Assembly (NCBI GenBank): GCA_023657425.1
Contig: JAGTJW010000001.1
Coordinates: 1,612,001 to 1,676,000 of the forward strand
Length of the DNA stretch: 64,000 nucleotides
From: Ideonella sp. WA131b
GTDB taxonomy: Bacteria; Pseudomonadota; Gammaproteobacteria; Burkholderiales; Burkholderiaceae_C
Reading direction: 5' to 3'
A program made the translations under genes and the position numbers. Positions 62,980-64,000 of this stretch are shown here, piece by piece. The notes below the pieces were generated by a model. The model did not search any database and was not told the origin of the DNA. It saw only the letters and a program-made list of their open reading frames with translations. How positions within the stretch are numbered: the first letter of the stretch is position 1; each line of letters begins with the position of its first letter.

Positions 62980-64000
<1,021 letters not shown>

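Overview
The window reads as a chromosomal segment of a high-GC betaproteobacterium, most likely order Burkholderiales. This rests on GC-rich codon use, the dapF-DUF484-xerC block, a Bug-type solute-binding protein without transporter genes, Tat-type signal sequences, and abundant short repeats of the type TTCGACAGGCTCAGC. Genes are dense and often overlap by 4 nt (ATGA or GTGA), so many sit in translationally coupled operons. I found no tRNA, rRNA or CRISPR array.

Layout. 0-6 kb: a HAD phosphatase, an oligopeptide-type ABC substrate-binding protein, an S66 LD-carboxypeptidase, and two bacterial PH-domain membrane proteins preceded by a possible 25-codon leader ORF. 6-10.6 kb: a YcaQ-like gene and a second S66 gene, once adjacent on the minus strand, now split by two identical head-to-tail copies of an IS5-family element. 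10.7-18.4 kb: a restriction/defence island on the minus strand made of a C5 cytosine methyltransferase, a GHKL (MutL/MORC-like) ATPase, a Z1 helicase-like ATPase and a DUF4420 PD-(D/E)XK protein. It lies between the N-terminal and C-terminal remnants of a different, MmeI-like DNA methyltransferase gene, so one restriction system appears to have replaced another. 18.5-25 kb: housekeeping genes (Uma2 nuclease-fold protein, metK with a long leader, two lipid A acyltransferase-like genes, dapF, DUF484, xerC). 25-29.5 kb: a LysR-controlled set (Bug binding protein, M20 amidohydrolase, DadA-like oxidase). 29.5-38.3 kb: a YjjJ-type HipA kinase, an RlmI-like rRNA methyltransferase, an Acg-like flavoprotein, an Lrp regulator, glmS, a 275-bp nested inverted-repeat element, and a UPF0149/DUF1186/SEC-C protein.

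38.4-48.4 kb is an accessory stretch with signs of decay: a TetR-MFS-(SDR remnant) operon with a clear operator, a membrane protein-YCII-ECF sigma operon with a 3'-truncated sigma gene, a NIPSNAP-monooxygenase-ArsR operon, an IS630 element, a MocR/DUF2917 divergent pair, and a HicBA-like toxin-antitoxin pair. 48.4-51.7 kb holds a secreted zinc metalloprotease coupled to a CPBP membrane protease, followed by an IS1380 transposase remnant.

52.9-60.1 kb is a homogentisate catabolic cluster: an IclR regulator diverges from an MBL-fold hydrolase, a flavin monooxygenase, DUF2783, hmgA and fahA. An array of 8.5 copies of a 72-bp repeat sits between the MBL gene and the monooxygenase. The window ends with VOC, AraC and DMT-transporter genes and the 5' part of glpK.
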